From the NCBI RefSeq assembly GCF_051020515.1, contig NZ_CP194857.1, forward strand, positions 992,001 to 1,056,000: 64,000 nucleotides of DNA, read 5' to 3'. The notes under the pieces are model-generated. The model was not told the origin of the DNA and did not search any database. It saw only the letters and a list, made by a program, of their open reading frames with translations. This stretch comes from CALKWS01 sp051020515. Lineage in GTDB: Bacteria; Actinomycetota; Actinomycetes; Actinomycetales; Beutenbergiaceae. Below, piece after piece: positions 10,220-19,625 of this stretch (position 1 is the first letter of the stretch; each line of letters starts with the position of its first letter). The position numbers and the translations under genes were made by a program.

Positions 10220-10852
10220 TCAGGTGCTCAGGCTCTGCCCCGGGGCCAGCACCATGAACTCCCCGCCACGCTGGGCGGCCACCTCACCGAGGCGGTCATA
10301 GACGATGCCGCGACCGGGCTCTGAGGCATGCACCTCGTGGATCGGGATCACCCTGGACGCCTGCGCGGCGAGCACGTAGTCCATCACCTCACCCAACTTC
10401 AGCCAGGGGCCGCTGATCGGCGCGGCCAGCACCGCCACCGGCCCGGTGGGTGCCTCCAGGCTGTCTCCGGGGTGGTAGAAGTCCTGGCCGACCCGCACCG
10501 TCAGGTTGTCCACCTGCGGGATGCTGTGGTGGATCGGCGCGTGCAGCCCGCCCCCGAAGGTGACGTCGAACGGCCCGAACCGGCCGTTGGTGCCGGGCTG
10601 GACCACCTGCACCTCGACCGCGGGCAGGGCCTGGGCGGCACCTTCCGGACCAAGGATCGGTGCGCCCGGGTTCGCCTCCTGCAGTGCCTGCAGATTGTCG
10701 GTGCCCGCGTGGTCGGGGTGCTCATGGGTGAGGATCACCGCGACCACGCCGGTGAGTTCGGGAAGCGTGGTGAACGAACCCGGGTCGATGACCAGTCGGG
10801 CGGCCTCATCCTCCAGCGCGACGCAGGCGTGTGCGTACTTCGTGATCTTCAT
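10220..10852 (-). CDS. MBL fold metallo-hydrolase (UlaG-like)
   Basis: Metallo-beta-lactamase-fold hydrolase of 210 residues. The metal motif THEHPDHAG gives His43, His45, Asp47 and His48; a further HAPIHHS near 105 and YHPGDS near 126 complete a plausible two-metal site. The short length and the opening MKITKYAHAC are typical of UlaG/YtnP-like cytosolic members, whose substrates vary. It converges on pgm, with only 39 bases between the stops, and lies downstream of the WXG100 operon on the same strand with a gap of about 145 bases. That is too far to assume co-transcription. Confidence 0.82.
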   Translation of the reverse strand: MKITKYAHACVALEDEAARLVIDPGSFTTLPELTGVVAVILTHEHPDHAGTDNLQALQEANPGAPILGPEGAAQALPAVEVQVVQPGTNGRFGPFDVTFGGGLHAPIHHSIPQVDNLTVRVGQDFYHPGDSLEAPTGPVAVLAAPISGPWLKLGEVMDYVLAAQASRVIPIHEVHASEPGRGIVYDRLGEVAAQRGGEFMVLAPGQSLST

Positions 10853-10996
10853 CGTTCACCCCACTCATCCCGTCGGCCTGGGCCGGACCGCCCGGCCCGG
10901 CGGTATGCGCTTGTCTGCCTACAGGGGGACCCTACTGCCTGTGCTTGCGCCGAACCGCCGGATGTGGACCAGGTCCGGTGCGCAGATGCTGCGGAC

Positions 10997-11288
10997 TCAG
11001 GCCCAGGCCGAGCGCACGTCACCCTCCGTGGACTGGTAGGTCTGAGCGGAGGCCTCCACCCTCCCGGCCAGCACCCCGAGCAGATCCACCATCTCGGTGA
11101 TCTCGATGTCCCACTCTCGTTGCCGCCCCTGGTAGGCCTGCGCGGCGGCACCGGTCCACTCCGTTTCCAGCGGACGCAGCTGCGCCACCATCCCGTCGAG
11201 AGAGTTCGCGCATCGCGGTGGTGGCGGCCTCGAGGTCGTCCGCCGCCTGGTGCACCACATCGAAGGTGACGACGATCGGCTCGCTCAT
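10997..11288 (-). CDS. WXG100 family (ESAT-6-like) protein (apparent +1 frameshift)
   Basis: Small helical-hairpin protein of the ESX/type VII substrate family. It starts MSEPIVVTFDVVHQAADDLEAATTAMRE. After one base is removed in the GAGAGAG tract (11198-11204) it continues LDGMVAQLRPLETEWTGAAAQAYQ. W-T-G is the family turn, followed by the conserved A-x-x-Y. The C-terminus contains YQSTE, matching the YxxxD/E type VII export signal. Corrected length is 96 residues, standard for WXG100. It is last in a four-gene run starting at 13438. Because the break falls in a dinucleotide repeat, sequencing error is likely. Confidence 0.85.
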
Positions 11289-11301
11289 TCCGTGCTCCTC
11301 C

Positions 11302-11745
11302 TCACTCCGGGCCCAGGCCGCGCAGTTGCTCGGCGGCGTCGGCGGCGCGCTCCATGCTGGCGCGCAGGTCGGCGAAGGCCTCGTTGAGTTCGGAGAAGCG
11401 CTCGCCACCGGTGGCCTCATCGTGCTCGGCCATCTCGGCGGTGATCGTCACCAGGTTCTGGGCGGTCACGTCCTGGATCCGCTGGGCCAGTGGGGAGTCG
11501 TCCTCTCCGGAGAGCACCGCGGCCAGGGTGGTCTCCCCCCGGTCGATCCGGCCCTGCAAGTCCTGCCAGTCACGCCCGTGCTCCCCACGCCGGGCAGCAG
11601 CCGCCCGCTCGGCATCCATCTGCCTGCTCTCCTGGGCGAACCGCTCCCGCTCGGCGGCCTGCTCCTGCGCGGTCTGGCGGGCGTCCTCGGTGGCCGCGCG
11701 GATGTCGGCCAGCAACTCGTCGATCTCACTGCGGTCGAAACTCAT
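11302..11745 (-). CDS. Hypothetical coiled-coil protein of the WXG100 operon
   Basis: 147 residues, nearly all predicted helix, with long Ala/Glu/Arg/Gln heptad-like stretches (about 10-60) and a second helical block (about 95-140). No signal peptide, membrane segment or enzyme motif is present. Its ATG overlaps the upstream gene's stop as ATGA, and it ends 13 bases before the WXG100 start, so it belongs to the same transcript. A chaperone or partner for the WXG proteins is a reasonable guess from context and helical character, not from homology. Confidence 0.7.
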   Translation of the reverse strand: MSFDRSEIDELLADIRAATEDARQTAQEQAAERERFAQESRQMDAERAAAARRGEHGRDWQDLQGRIDRGETTLAAVLSGEDDSPLAQRIQDVTAQNLVTITAEMAEHDEATGGERFSELNEAFADLRASMERAADAAEQLRGLGPE

Positions 11746-12485
11746 GGTTGGACTCCGAATGCCGTGGCGGTGGCCGCGTCTCCGGCGGCAACCGTGCGTA
11801 CCCGGTTGACGTGGGAGATGCTCTGCGCGATGAGCTTGATCAGGTAGGCCAGGCGGGTGAGCACCACGATCACGCTGCGGAACCGCTCCACGGTGTCCAC
11901 CACCGTCTGGATCAGCCGGATGCCCTGGTTGATCTTGCGGATAGCGGTGGCCGAGCTGATCACGCCATCGATGGCCCCCACTGCCCAGCCCACCACCGGT
12001 ACCGCCATCTGGGCGGCCGCGCGGGTGAGCCAGTCCCCCAGGAAGCCCAGGATGCCGGCGATGGCCTCGGCGGTGGACTTGGTCAGTTCCACCAGCGCCC
12101 CGGTCACCTCGGCCATCGCCGCGCAGCCCTCGCCGTACTGGGCGAAACTGTCCCCGATCTCCTGCATACGCCCGGAATAGGCTTCAGCGGCCTCCCCCGT
12201 CCAGCCGGCCGGGTTCGCCGCCGCGGCGAAGTTGCGGCCCACCGCCTCCGAAGCGTGCTGGGCGTGGCTCCACGCCTGCTCCCCCGAGGAGAGACCCACC
12301 CAGTCGCCGGCGATGGGCTGCACGAGACTTCGGATCGCCGAGGTCCCGGTGAGTTGTTCCAGCAACCAGTCCAACCCGCCCAGCAACGGTCCGGCCTTCC
12401 ACCGCAGCCCCTCGCCGAAGTCATCCGTGGAGGGGGTGGGGCTGACCAGGCCCAACGAGGCGTTTTCGAGTTCGCGTACCGTCAT
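11742..12485 (-). CDS. WXG/PPE-like helical protein with central hydrophobic region
   Basis: 247 residues from ATG 12485, which overlaps the upstream stop as ATGA. The N-terminal half is helical and contains GWTGEAAEAYSGRM (about 102-115), a W-T-G turn followed by A-x-x-Y as in WXG100 proteins. It is set in a longer PPE-like frame that starts about 100 residues earlier. Residues about 130-180 are rich in Ala, Gly, Leu and Ile (AIAGILGFLGDWL, VVGWAVGAIDGV) and could be one or two membrane or amphipathic helices. The C-terminus is again helical. The longer open frame running back to 12743 is a shadow of the preceding gene. Confidence 0.75.
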   Translation of the reverse strand: MTVRELENASLGLVSPTPSTDDFGEGLRWKAGPLLGGLDWLLEQLTGTSAIRSLVQPIAGDWVGLSSGEQAWSHAQHASEAVGRNFAAAANPAGWTGEAAEAYSGRMQEIGDSFAQYGEGCAAMAEVTGALVELTKSTAEAIAGILGFLGDWLTRAAAQMAVPVVGWAVGAIDGVISSATAIRKINQGIRLIQTVVDTVERFRSVIVVLTRLAYLIKLIAQSISHVNRVRTVAAGDAATATAFGVQP

Positions 12486-13438
12486 CGGTCCTGTGCCCAA
12501 TCGTGAGAGGCGGTGTTGTCCGGCCCACCGGCCGTAGCGCGCACCGTCTGCAGGGACTCCCCCGTCTCCATCGCGGCATTGACCGCGTCGTAGGCCCCCC
12601 GACTCTGTCCGTACAGCCCGGCCACGTCCTGACCCGCCTGCCAGGTACGCACGCTCATGTTGTTGTCCACCCAGGAACTCGCGTACGGGGCCTCCGGGGC
12701 CCTGCTCGTGGTGGTCAGGCCGCTGTCGTAACTTTCCCCCCACGCGGCGTACTGGCGTTGCTCGAACCGGTCCCGCAGGCTGGAGGTGGCACCGTGCTGG
12801 CCCCAGCGGTCGTCCGCGGCCTCCCAGGCAGAATCCACGGCGTTGTTCATCATGACGTCGAAGGGGCGGCGCACCCGGAAGTTGTCGAAAGCCTGCACCC
12901 CACCGGGTAACTCAGTGCGCGGCATTACCCGGTTGGCGTAGCCGTCGGCACCGGTCTTACCGGCACCGTCGACCAGGGAACGCGTGGTGTCGATCGAACT
13001 GACGGTGTGCTCGCGCAGATTGGACCAGATGCCGGAGCCCTCCGGCGCCTCACCGGGGCCGATCACTCCGGTGGCCGGAGGCAACTCCACACCGGAGCCC
13101 GGAGGCGGTGCGGCCGGGACGTCGATTCCGGAGCCCGCGCACGCATCCTCCAGTCCGGCCCGGCACTCCTCATCGGCGTCCAGGTAGGCCTGCCTGGACT
13201 CCTCGGCCACCTGGGCGACGGCTTCGCACACCGCCTTACCCTGGGCGAATCCCTGTACCGCGTTCTCCCGCCCGGAGTCATACATCGGTGCCAGGAAGGC
13301 CATGATCAGCCCGCCTACGTCGTTCAGCGTGGTGTGGCTCTCCAGGTGGCCCCTGATCGCGTCAACGTGCTCACCCTGGCGTTCGGCCAGTTGTCTGATG
13401 AGTTCGAGCGTGTCGGGATCGACCATGAACTCCGTCAT
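12482..13438 (-). CDS. Hypothetical protein, first gene of the WXG100 operon
   Basis: 318 residues starting MTEFMVDPDTLELIRQLAERQ, with GGAGG five to six bases upstream. Residues 1-100 are helical and resemble the hairpin module of ESX-associated proteins. Residues 105-140 are Pro/Gly-rich, as in a linker (PAAPPPGSGVELPPATG). The C-terminal 180 residues are polar with several Trp and Tyr and no recognised domain. Helical head, linker and unknown tail is the layout of type VII-exported effectors, but no toxin fold can be named. It leads a four-gene operon with ATGA overlaps. No immunity gene is obvious. Confidence 0.65.
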   Translation of the reverse strand: MTEFMVDPDTLELIRQLAERQGEHVDAIRGHLESHTTLNDVGGLIMAFLAPMYDSGRENAVQGFAQGKAVCEAVAQVAEESRQAYLDADEECRAGLEDACAGSGIDVPAAPPPGSGVELPPATGVIGPGEAPEGSGIWSNLREHTVSSIDTTRSLVDGAGKTGADGYANRVMPRTELPGGVQAFDNFRVRRPFDVMMNNAVDSAWEAADDRWGQHGATSSLRDRFEQRQYAAWGESYDSGLTTTSRAPEAPYASSWVDNNMSVRTWQAGQDVAGLYGQSRGAYDAVNAAMETGESLQTVRATAGGPDNTASHDWAQDR

Positions 13439-13559
13439 TCAAACCTCCGGTCACCACAGGGAACTCCCCGCCACAATGGTTCGCACGCTACTGCGGGCGC
13501 TACCGGCGCGGAATGGGGAGAGGTACCCATCAGCACCGCGATCGCTACAGTGCGTTCCC

Positions 13560-14897
13560 ATGCGCACGGTACGGAGCATCGGCAATGCCGCCTTGGCCGT
13601 GTGGCTGGCACTGGCGCTCACCGTGGCCCGGATCGCCCCGATCGCGCTGATGTTCGCGCTCGTCGCCGTGCCCTACCGGGTGGCGGGGACGTTGGTGGTG
13701 ATCGTCGGCGTGGTGCTGGTGGTGCACACCGTCTCGGCGGCCCGCGCAGCCGTGCTGGATCGTGGCGACCACCAGGCCCTTCCCGACGACGACTACGTGG
13801 TGCAGGTGGCCGAGGAGGCCCGTGCACAGGGCCTGCCGGTGCCCACTGTGCTCCACCTGGAAGGCCGGTCGGACCGCGCACAGGATCCCGTGACCATCCG
13901 CGGATGGCGCTGGTGCTTCGTTCTCACCCCTGCCGGGGTGGACCCGCGGGACCTGGTCCATCAGGTGGGCCCCGACCTGCGCGATGGCACCGCCAGGATC
14001 CGGGTGCTGCTGTGGGCCTTCGATCTGGCGGTCACCGACTGGCGGGTGGTCCTGCGGATGATGGCCACCCCGTTCCGCAAGGGCGTGCGCACGGACCTAC
14101 GCCTGTACCTGTTCCCGCTCCTGCTGTTGTCGCCGCTGGCCCTGACCGGGTACCTCATTGCTCGGGTGCTCGGCGCGGTCACCGGGATGCTGCTGCCCCG
14201 CCGGTTCCGCCGCGCCATGCCCGCGCCCGTCTCGGCCGGTGTCCGGGCCGAGCCCGGCAGCCATGATCCCGCCCTGCCCGAGGTCGGGCCCAGCACACCG
14301 AACTGGCGGCGCGTCCCCGACCTGCGCCCGATCGAGTCCCTGCTGGGTCCCAGCGCCCGCGTGATCATCGCGCTGCTGGTCACCCTCCCCGGGACCTACC
14401 AGGGCCTGGGTGTCCTGCCCGCTGAACGCACCGCATGGGCCTGGGAGGAGGGCCCCGCGTGGGCGGAGGTGGTCGATGTGGTCCATACCGAGCGCTCCGA
14501 CGGACTGTTGGAACAGTTGGGGATCCGGCACAACTCGACGTGGCGCCCGCAGGTCGCCCTGCCGGACGCCTCACATGTGTGGCTGGCGGAGGGCACCACC
14601 CCGGTGGAACCGGGTGAGTCGATCCAGGTCATGTCCTGGACAGCCGTGGACGGTGAACACCACCGCCACCCGCGGCAGACGTCATGGACCCGGTACATCG
14701 TGATGAGCCTGCTGATGCTGGGGGCTTCGGTAGGCCTCTCGCTACCGTTCGCGACCTCCTTCCCCACGCTCCTCGGGCTAGCGGGCAACATCAGGCTGCG
14801 CCGGCTCGACCATGACCAACGCGTGCTGACCGGCCGCCGGCACCGTCGTCGCCGGCCCTGGAGCCGCCTCGGCAAACGGTTCGCAGACCTGCTGTGA
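13560..14897 (+). CDS. Hypothetical multi-pass membrane protein
   Basis: 445 residues from ATG 13560. Two hydrophobic segments at the N-terminus (about 10-32 and 38-58), another pair near 185-205, one near 262-280 and one near 385-410 suggest five to six membrane helices. The last 35 residues are very basic (RRHRRRRPWSRLGKR), consistent with a cytoplasmic tail. The soluble loop at 290-380 has no recognised domain. It is divergent from the WXG100 operon, with 121 bases between the starts, so a shared promoter region is likely. A role with the WXG proteins is possible but rests on position only. Confidence 0.65.
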   Translation: MRTVRSIGNAALAVWLALALTVARIAPIALMFALVAVPYRVAGTLVVIVGVVLVVHTVSAARAAVLDRGDHQALPDDDYVVQVAEEARAQGLPVPTVLHLEGRSDRAQDPVTIRGWRWCFVLTPAGVDPRDLVHQVGPDLRDGTARIRVLLWAFDLAVTDWRVVLRMMATPFRKGVRTDLRLYLFPLLLLSPLALTGYLIARVLGAVTGMLLPRRFRRAMPAPVSAGVRAEPGSHDPALPEVGPSTPNWRRVPDLRPIESLLGPSARVIIALLVTLPGTYQGLGVLPAERTAWAWEEGPAWAEVVDVVHTERSDGLLEQLGIRHNSTWRPQVALPDASHVWLAEGTTPVEPGESIQVMSWTAVDGEHHRHPRQTSWTRYIVMSLLMLGASVGLSLPFATSFPTLLGLAGNIRLRRLDHDQRVLTGRRHRRRRPWSRLGKRFADLL

Positions 14898-15022
14898 GCG
14901 CCGAAGCCCGCCGGGATGGCCGGCGCACCGATGTCGCGACCCCGGGTAGCAGTCCGGGGCCGCGGCACGCAGACTGCTGGGTAGGGGAAGCAGCGCCGCA
15001 CCGAGGCAGGACGGAGTGATCC

Positions 15023-16121
15023 ATGGGCTGGGACCGCGAGCAGGCACGGCAGGTCAAGGCGCAGGCAGCCGACTACGTGACCGACCTGGTCGGCCATCTG
15101 GACGTGACGATGGCCCACCGCTACGGAGGGTCCACGATCGGGACGATCCCGGGGCCGGCCACCGTGGGGATCGCACTCGGCCTGGCCCCGGCCGCCGACG
15201 GTTCCTACCGGTTGGCGCTGCGGTACCGGCTGGGCACCCCGACGGCCAGGATGGCCGCCCGCCGCCTGAGCGAGCAGTTCGGGCCGGACCTGGACGTGCG
15301 GCACACCGGCAGGGTTCGTGCGTGGCCCGGTCCCGCACTGGCCGGGGTGGGGTTGCCCCGGTCGATCGCAGCCGAACTGACCGAGCGCACCCGGCCGTTA
15401 CGGCCCGGACTGTCGGTTGCGCACACCGGTGTCAGTGCCGGCACGCTGGGGGCGTTCGTGCGCCACGAGGGGGCTGTGCACGTGCTGTCCAACCACCACG
15501 TGCTGGTCGGGGAGGCCGGAACGCTCGGTGATCCGGTCGTGCAGCCCGGCCCTGCCGACGGCGGCACGGATCCGGCCGACCGGATCGGCGCCCTGGCAGG
15601 GCTGGTCGACCTGGTGCCCGGTCAGGTCGCCACGGTCGACGCCGCCATCGCCGCCCTCGAGCCGGACCTCGCAGCAGAGGCTGTCACCGCCTACCCCGGT
15701 GTGTGAGCTGACCGGCACCACGCAGGTGGACGGCGGAGAGCAGGTGGCTAAGATCGGGCGCACCACCGGGCTCACCCACGGCGTGGTCACCGCGATCGAA
15801 CTGGATGGTCTGCTGGTGGACTTCGGCCCCGGCCTGGGCACGCTGGCCTTCGACGGCCAGATCGAGGTGGAGGGCACCGGGGCGGACGCCTTCTCCGCCG
15901 GCGGGGACTCCGGATCGCTCGTCTACCTCATCGAGGAGACCTCAGCGGTGGGGCTGCTGTTCGCCGGCAGCACCGGCGGGGGGAGCGCCGGGCAGGGGCT
16001 GACCTTCCTGAACCCGATCCAGGAGGTCCTGACCCGTCTGGATGTCTCCTTGTTCGCCAGGGACGACGGCGCACAGCCAGCGGCCCCGGACCGGCACCGT
16101 GGAGAGGGAGCGGGACCGTGA
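15023..16121 (+). CDS. Trypsin-like serine protease, Nal1-like (apparent +1 frameshift)
   Basis: Predicted serine endopeptidase of about 365 residues after correction. The chymotrypsin-fold triad is visible: LSNHHVL (His159), VDAAIAAL (Asp206) and, after the frame break, AGGDSGSLVY (Ser). KIGRTTGLTHGVV lies between, as in Nal1-like bacterial proteases. The break sits at the CCCC run 15694-15697; removing one C gives TAYPVCELTGTTQ and continues to 16121. Residues about 48-100 form a separate N-terminal domain. No signal peptide is seen, so it may be cytoplasmic. The stop overlaps the next gene as GTGA. Confidence 0.8.
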
Positions 16122-16418
16122 CTACCGGATCGCCCCGAGGCGACGAGGCGCCGGCCGGGGTCCCTCGAGCGCAGGCGCACGAAGCGAAGGAAGCGCTCGG
16201 GGGCCGCCTTGGCCGATGAACCGGGTGTGTGCGGGCTGGGCCTGGGCCGGGCCGACGACGGCGGGTGGGTCGTGGTGGTCAACGTCGCCGGCGTGGAGGT
16301 CGGTTCCCGTATCCCCAGCCGCGTCGGGGCGACCCCGGTGCTGACCCGGGTGACCGGCACGATCCGCGCGGCCGGCGAGCCCGGCCGCGCCACCACGTGC
16401 GGGAACAGCGACGAGTGA
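16118..16418 (+). CDS. Small protein resembling the protease N-terminal domain (possible +1 frameshift)
   Basis: Starts GTG 16118, overlapping the protease stop (GTGA). The first 30 codons give a charged helix (AHEAKEALGGRL). One base too many at TT 16209-16210 then shifts the frame; corrected, it reads RLADEPGVCGLGLGRADDGG and on to 16418, about 99 residues. The core (GLGLGRADDGG, then hydrophobic strands, then LTRVTGTIRA) has the same spacing and pattern as the protease residues about 48-100 (GIALGLAPAADG ... VRHTGRVRA). It therefore looks like a free copy of the protease pro- or regulatory domain. A TTG start at 16209 without any frameshift is the alternative. Confidence 0.55.
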
Positions 16419-16507
16419 CCGCCGGTGGGCGATCCGCGCGGGCCGGAGAGGCGGGGGTTTGAAAAAGTCCGGGCCGCCGGTGGCGGCGGTTCCGTACGCT
16501 GGACCGT

Positions 16508-18171
16508 GTGAGTGACTCCGCGATGTACCGCCTGCGCACCCGGCTTGCTCGGTGGATCGACCCGGACACCCTTCCCGCTCCGAGCAGTTCGGGGACCGTA
16601 TCCCCCGGCTCCGCCGGCACCGGCACCGCCCTGGTCATTGCCGGCGGTGGAGCCCGGTCCAGTTTCGAGATCGGCGCACTGAAGTACCTGTACCGGCATC
16701 AGAGTTGGACCCCGTGGTGATCAGCGGCACCTCTGCCGGCTCTATCCTGGCCGCGGTGCTGGCCCAGCACTCAGACGCCGCGGACCAACTCCGGGCGCTG
16801 GAACAGATGGAGGAGATCTGGGCGCAGATGCGTCAGTCCTCGGACATGTTCGCCGAGCAGGAGTGGTTCACCGCTCTGCGCGAGCACATCCCCACCTGGC
16901 GCAAGGTGGTCGAGTTGCGTCAGCGGCGGGCCAACCGCGCCTCCCTGGCCGCGGGCCTGGCGGACCTGCTCGCCAAGCCACGGGAGGCGGTGGCCCGGAT
17001 CACCGGAGACCGCGAGAACGGGGAACAGCCGTCGCACGCTCACGGCACCCACGGTCCCGGCCGCGGCCAGGTCGCCGAGGCTGCGGCCGTGGAGGTGGCC
17101 GCTGCGGCGAGGATCACGCCCGCGGCCGGCACGGAGGAGGCCGCACCGGCGACCGAGATCAACACCGGTACCGACACGCCACCTGAGCACGAACGGCACT
17201 GGAGCCCCGCGCACGCACTGGAGACCCTGAGCACCCTATGGGAGGCCGGCCGCTCGAGCACCGATCTGGAGTTCATCCTGCGCGGCGCCCAGCAGCAACG
17301 CTCCGCCTTCCGCCCCGGCACGATCGTGGACCGGCTGCTGGACCCGGAGGTGTTCTCGGCCGAGCGGCTGGGCCGATCCGCACTGGACCTGCGCGTAGCG
17401 GTGGTCGGCCTGGAGAGCGGGGAACTGCGGTACATCGACCAGCACGGGCGCCTTCGGGACAGGTCCGACGCCGTGCTGGCCGACCTGCAGCCGGTGGGCA
17501 TGTTCGAGGCGGTGCTGGCCTCCTGTTCGATCCCCGGGGTCTTCCCCCCGGTCCCGCTGGCCGGTGAGCACTACATCGACGGCGGGGTACGCGAGAACGT
17601 GCCGGCCGCCATCGTCCTGGACCGCGGGGACGTGGACCAGTGCTTCGTCGTCGTCGCCGCTCCCGAAGGGGTGGCCACCATGTCGGACTTCGCGCAGAAG
17701 GACCTGATGGAGATCCTGATGCGGTCCACCGCGCAGATCGGTCCTGATGAGATCCAGCGTGACGAGGTCCGGTACGCCCGCGAACGCGGGGCGGTGGTGA
17801 TCCAACCGGAACTGGACATCCACGACATGGTCACGATCGACCCAGGGCTGGTCTCCATCGCGATCGACTACGGCTACCTGCGCGCTGCGGACGTCTGCGA
17901 GGCGGCGGAACCGGCCCGGCAGGAACGCACCCGCAACGTGATCCAACTGCGCCGACTGATCTGGACCAGTGAGGACGAGGCGTTCGGACCCGACGCCACC
18001 GGCGAGCCGACCATCGAGGACATCGCGGAACTGAAGATCCAGTTACGGGACCTGATCGCCGATCCCGGGTCGGCGCACCTGCCTCCGTCCGCCGACCAGT
18101 GGTGGCGCACCTGGGAGCGGCACCCGTTCGCCATCGAGGCCACACCCACCTGGTCCGGCGCACTCCGTTAG
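16508..18171 (+). CDS. Patatin-like phospholipase family protein (apparent -1 frameshift)
   Basis: Predicted lipid acyl hydrolase with a Ser-Asp dyad. The oxyanion loop GGGARSSFE (46-54) is in the first frame. After adding one base at 16701-16706 the gene continues with ISGTSAGS (nucleophile Ser) and later HYIDGGVRENVPA (DGG, catalytic Asp). Corrected length is about 554 residues, longer than the core patatin domain. A low-complexity Ala/Glu/Thr/His-rich insertion (about residues 175-230) separates the serine part from the aspartate part. No signal peptide or membrane segment. Start GTG 16508. It follows the protease pair by about 90 bases on the same strand. Confidence 0.83.
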
Positions 18172-18212
18172 GCACCCGGCGTTCCAGGGCTCGCGTGAGG
18201 CCGTGAGCCACC

Positions 18213-19613
18213 TCACGCAGGCGGGGACTGGCCCTCGATCGCGTCGGGCGCTCCTGCGCCGTGCAGCGGCAGTTCGGCGTGCACGCTGAAGCCTCCATCG
18301 GACAACGGGCCGGCGTGCAACCGGCCGCCGGCGAAGGTGGCCCGCTCGCGCATCCCGCGTAGCCCGAAGCCACCCGCACGAACGTCGGCCGAACCATCGC
18401 CGGGCGGATCGGACGGAGCAGGACTCGATGCGGCGAAAGTACCGGGCCGAGGACCGTGGACCACCGATCCGGGGTTGCGCACATCGATCACCAGCACGTC
18501 CTGCCCGACCTCGATCCGCACGTCCACCGGCGCGCCGGGAGCGTGCCGCACGGCGTTGCTCAGGGCTTCCTGCACGATGCGGTAAGCACTGATTCCGGTC
18601 ACGTCCAGGACCGCCTCATCGTCCAGATCACCTTGGACGTCGAACGACACGACGGCGGCACTGCGCCGGACGTTCTCGATGAGTTCGGGGACCCGACTCA
18701 GCGTGGGCTGCGGTGCCAACTCCTGCTCGGCGTCCTCCTGCCGCAGGACCGCGAGCAGGTCGCGCATCTCGACCAGGGCGGTGCGGGCGGACTCGGTGAT
18801 CTGATCGAGTTCGGTCCGTACCTCCTCGGTGACTCCCTCGACCCGGTAACGCAGGGTGGAGGCCTGGATCGAGATGATGGACAGGCTGTGCGCCACGATG
18901 TCGTGCAACTCCCGGGCGATACGTGTGCGTTCCTCCACCAACTGACGCCGTTCCTGTTCCGCAGCGGTGCGCTCCTGCTGCGCGAGCAGTTCGGCCCGGC
19001 TCATCAACGACTCCCGGATGAGGACCCCGAAGGTGGTCACCAGGGCCAGGACCGAGGCAGCGGTGAGCAGGTTCGGAAGGATCGGTCGCCACTCGTCGCG
19101 CACCAGCGCCACGACCGTCGCGCACAGTCCCGGCACCACCACGGCGAGCAAGCTGCCCACCATCGCGTAGGGCCAGCGCTCCCGCAGCGCCAGGATTGCG
19201 CACAGCAGCAGCGATGTGATCACCAGCGAAACCACCGGGATCGGCCAGGGGAACACCTCCCGGCCCATCGTCAGCACTGTGGTGCCGCCGAGGGCGATGG
19301 TGGACAGTGCCACCGCAACCTTGGGGCGCTTCAGCGCAACCGGCAGGCTCACCGCGTGCAACATGGAGGCCACCAGGGTGAGGGGGACGAATGCACGGTA
19401 CAGCGTGGGCATCGTCGCCGCGTTGACCGCCAGGGCCACCAACCCGGAGAGCCACACGAAGATGGTCAGCCACTGGCTGGAGAGCAAGCGCGAGCCCGGG
19501 TGCGGGATCGCGCTGTCGAACCACCGCGGAACCACCCGGTCCTTGTTGGGCTCACGCGTGCCCGTCCACCCGTCATCGAGGGAACGCTGGGACGCCGATT
19601 CCTGCTCAGTCAT
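18213..19613 (-). CDS. Sensor histidine kinase (HisKA_3/NarL-type)
   Basis: 466-residue membrane kinase. About six hydrophobic segments lie between residues 48 and 200, with no large extracytoplasmic domain. A short coiled coil (205-230) leads to RIARELHDIVAHSLS, with His237 as the phospho-acceptor. The HATPase domain has EALSNAVRHAPG (N box) and GGFGLRGMRERA (G box). The architecture matches the small membrane-stress kinases that pair with LuxR-type regulators. It lies 12 bases downstream of the sensor-domain gene (19626-20327) on the same strand, and the cognate regulator is divergent at 20445. Confidence 0.92.
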   Translation of the reverse strand: MTEQESASQRSLDDGWTGTREPNKDRVVPRWFDSAIPHPGSRLLSSQWLTIFVWLSGLVALAVNAATMPTLYRAFVPLTLVASMLHAVSLPVALKRPKVAVALSTIALGGTTVLTMGREVFPWPIPVVSLVITSLLLCAILALRERWPYAMVGSLLAVVVPGLCATVVALVRDEWRPILPNLLTAASVLALVTTFGVLIRESLMSRAELLAQQERTAAEQERRQLVEERTRIARELHDIVAHSLSIISIQASTLRYRVEGVTEEVRTELDQITESARTALVEMRDLLAVLRQEDAEQELAPQPTLSRVPELIENVRRSAAVVSFDVQGDLDDEAVLDVTGISAYRIVQEALSNAVRHAPGAPVDVRIEVGQDVLVIDVRNPGSVVHGPRPGTFAASSPAPSDPPGDGSADVRAGGFGLRGMRERATFAGGRLHAGPLSDGGFSVHAELPLHGAGAPDAIEGQSPPA

Positions 19614-19625
19614 GGCCGCTCTACG

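Noticed and set aside
10997..18171. A complete type VII secretion locus
   Set aside because: Only substrate-like genes are present. No FtsK/SpoIIIE-type ATPase, EccB/D/E-like protein or subtilisin-like mycosin is visible; the nearby protease is trypsin-like.
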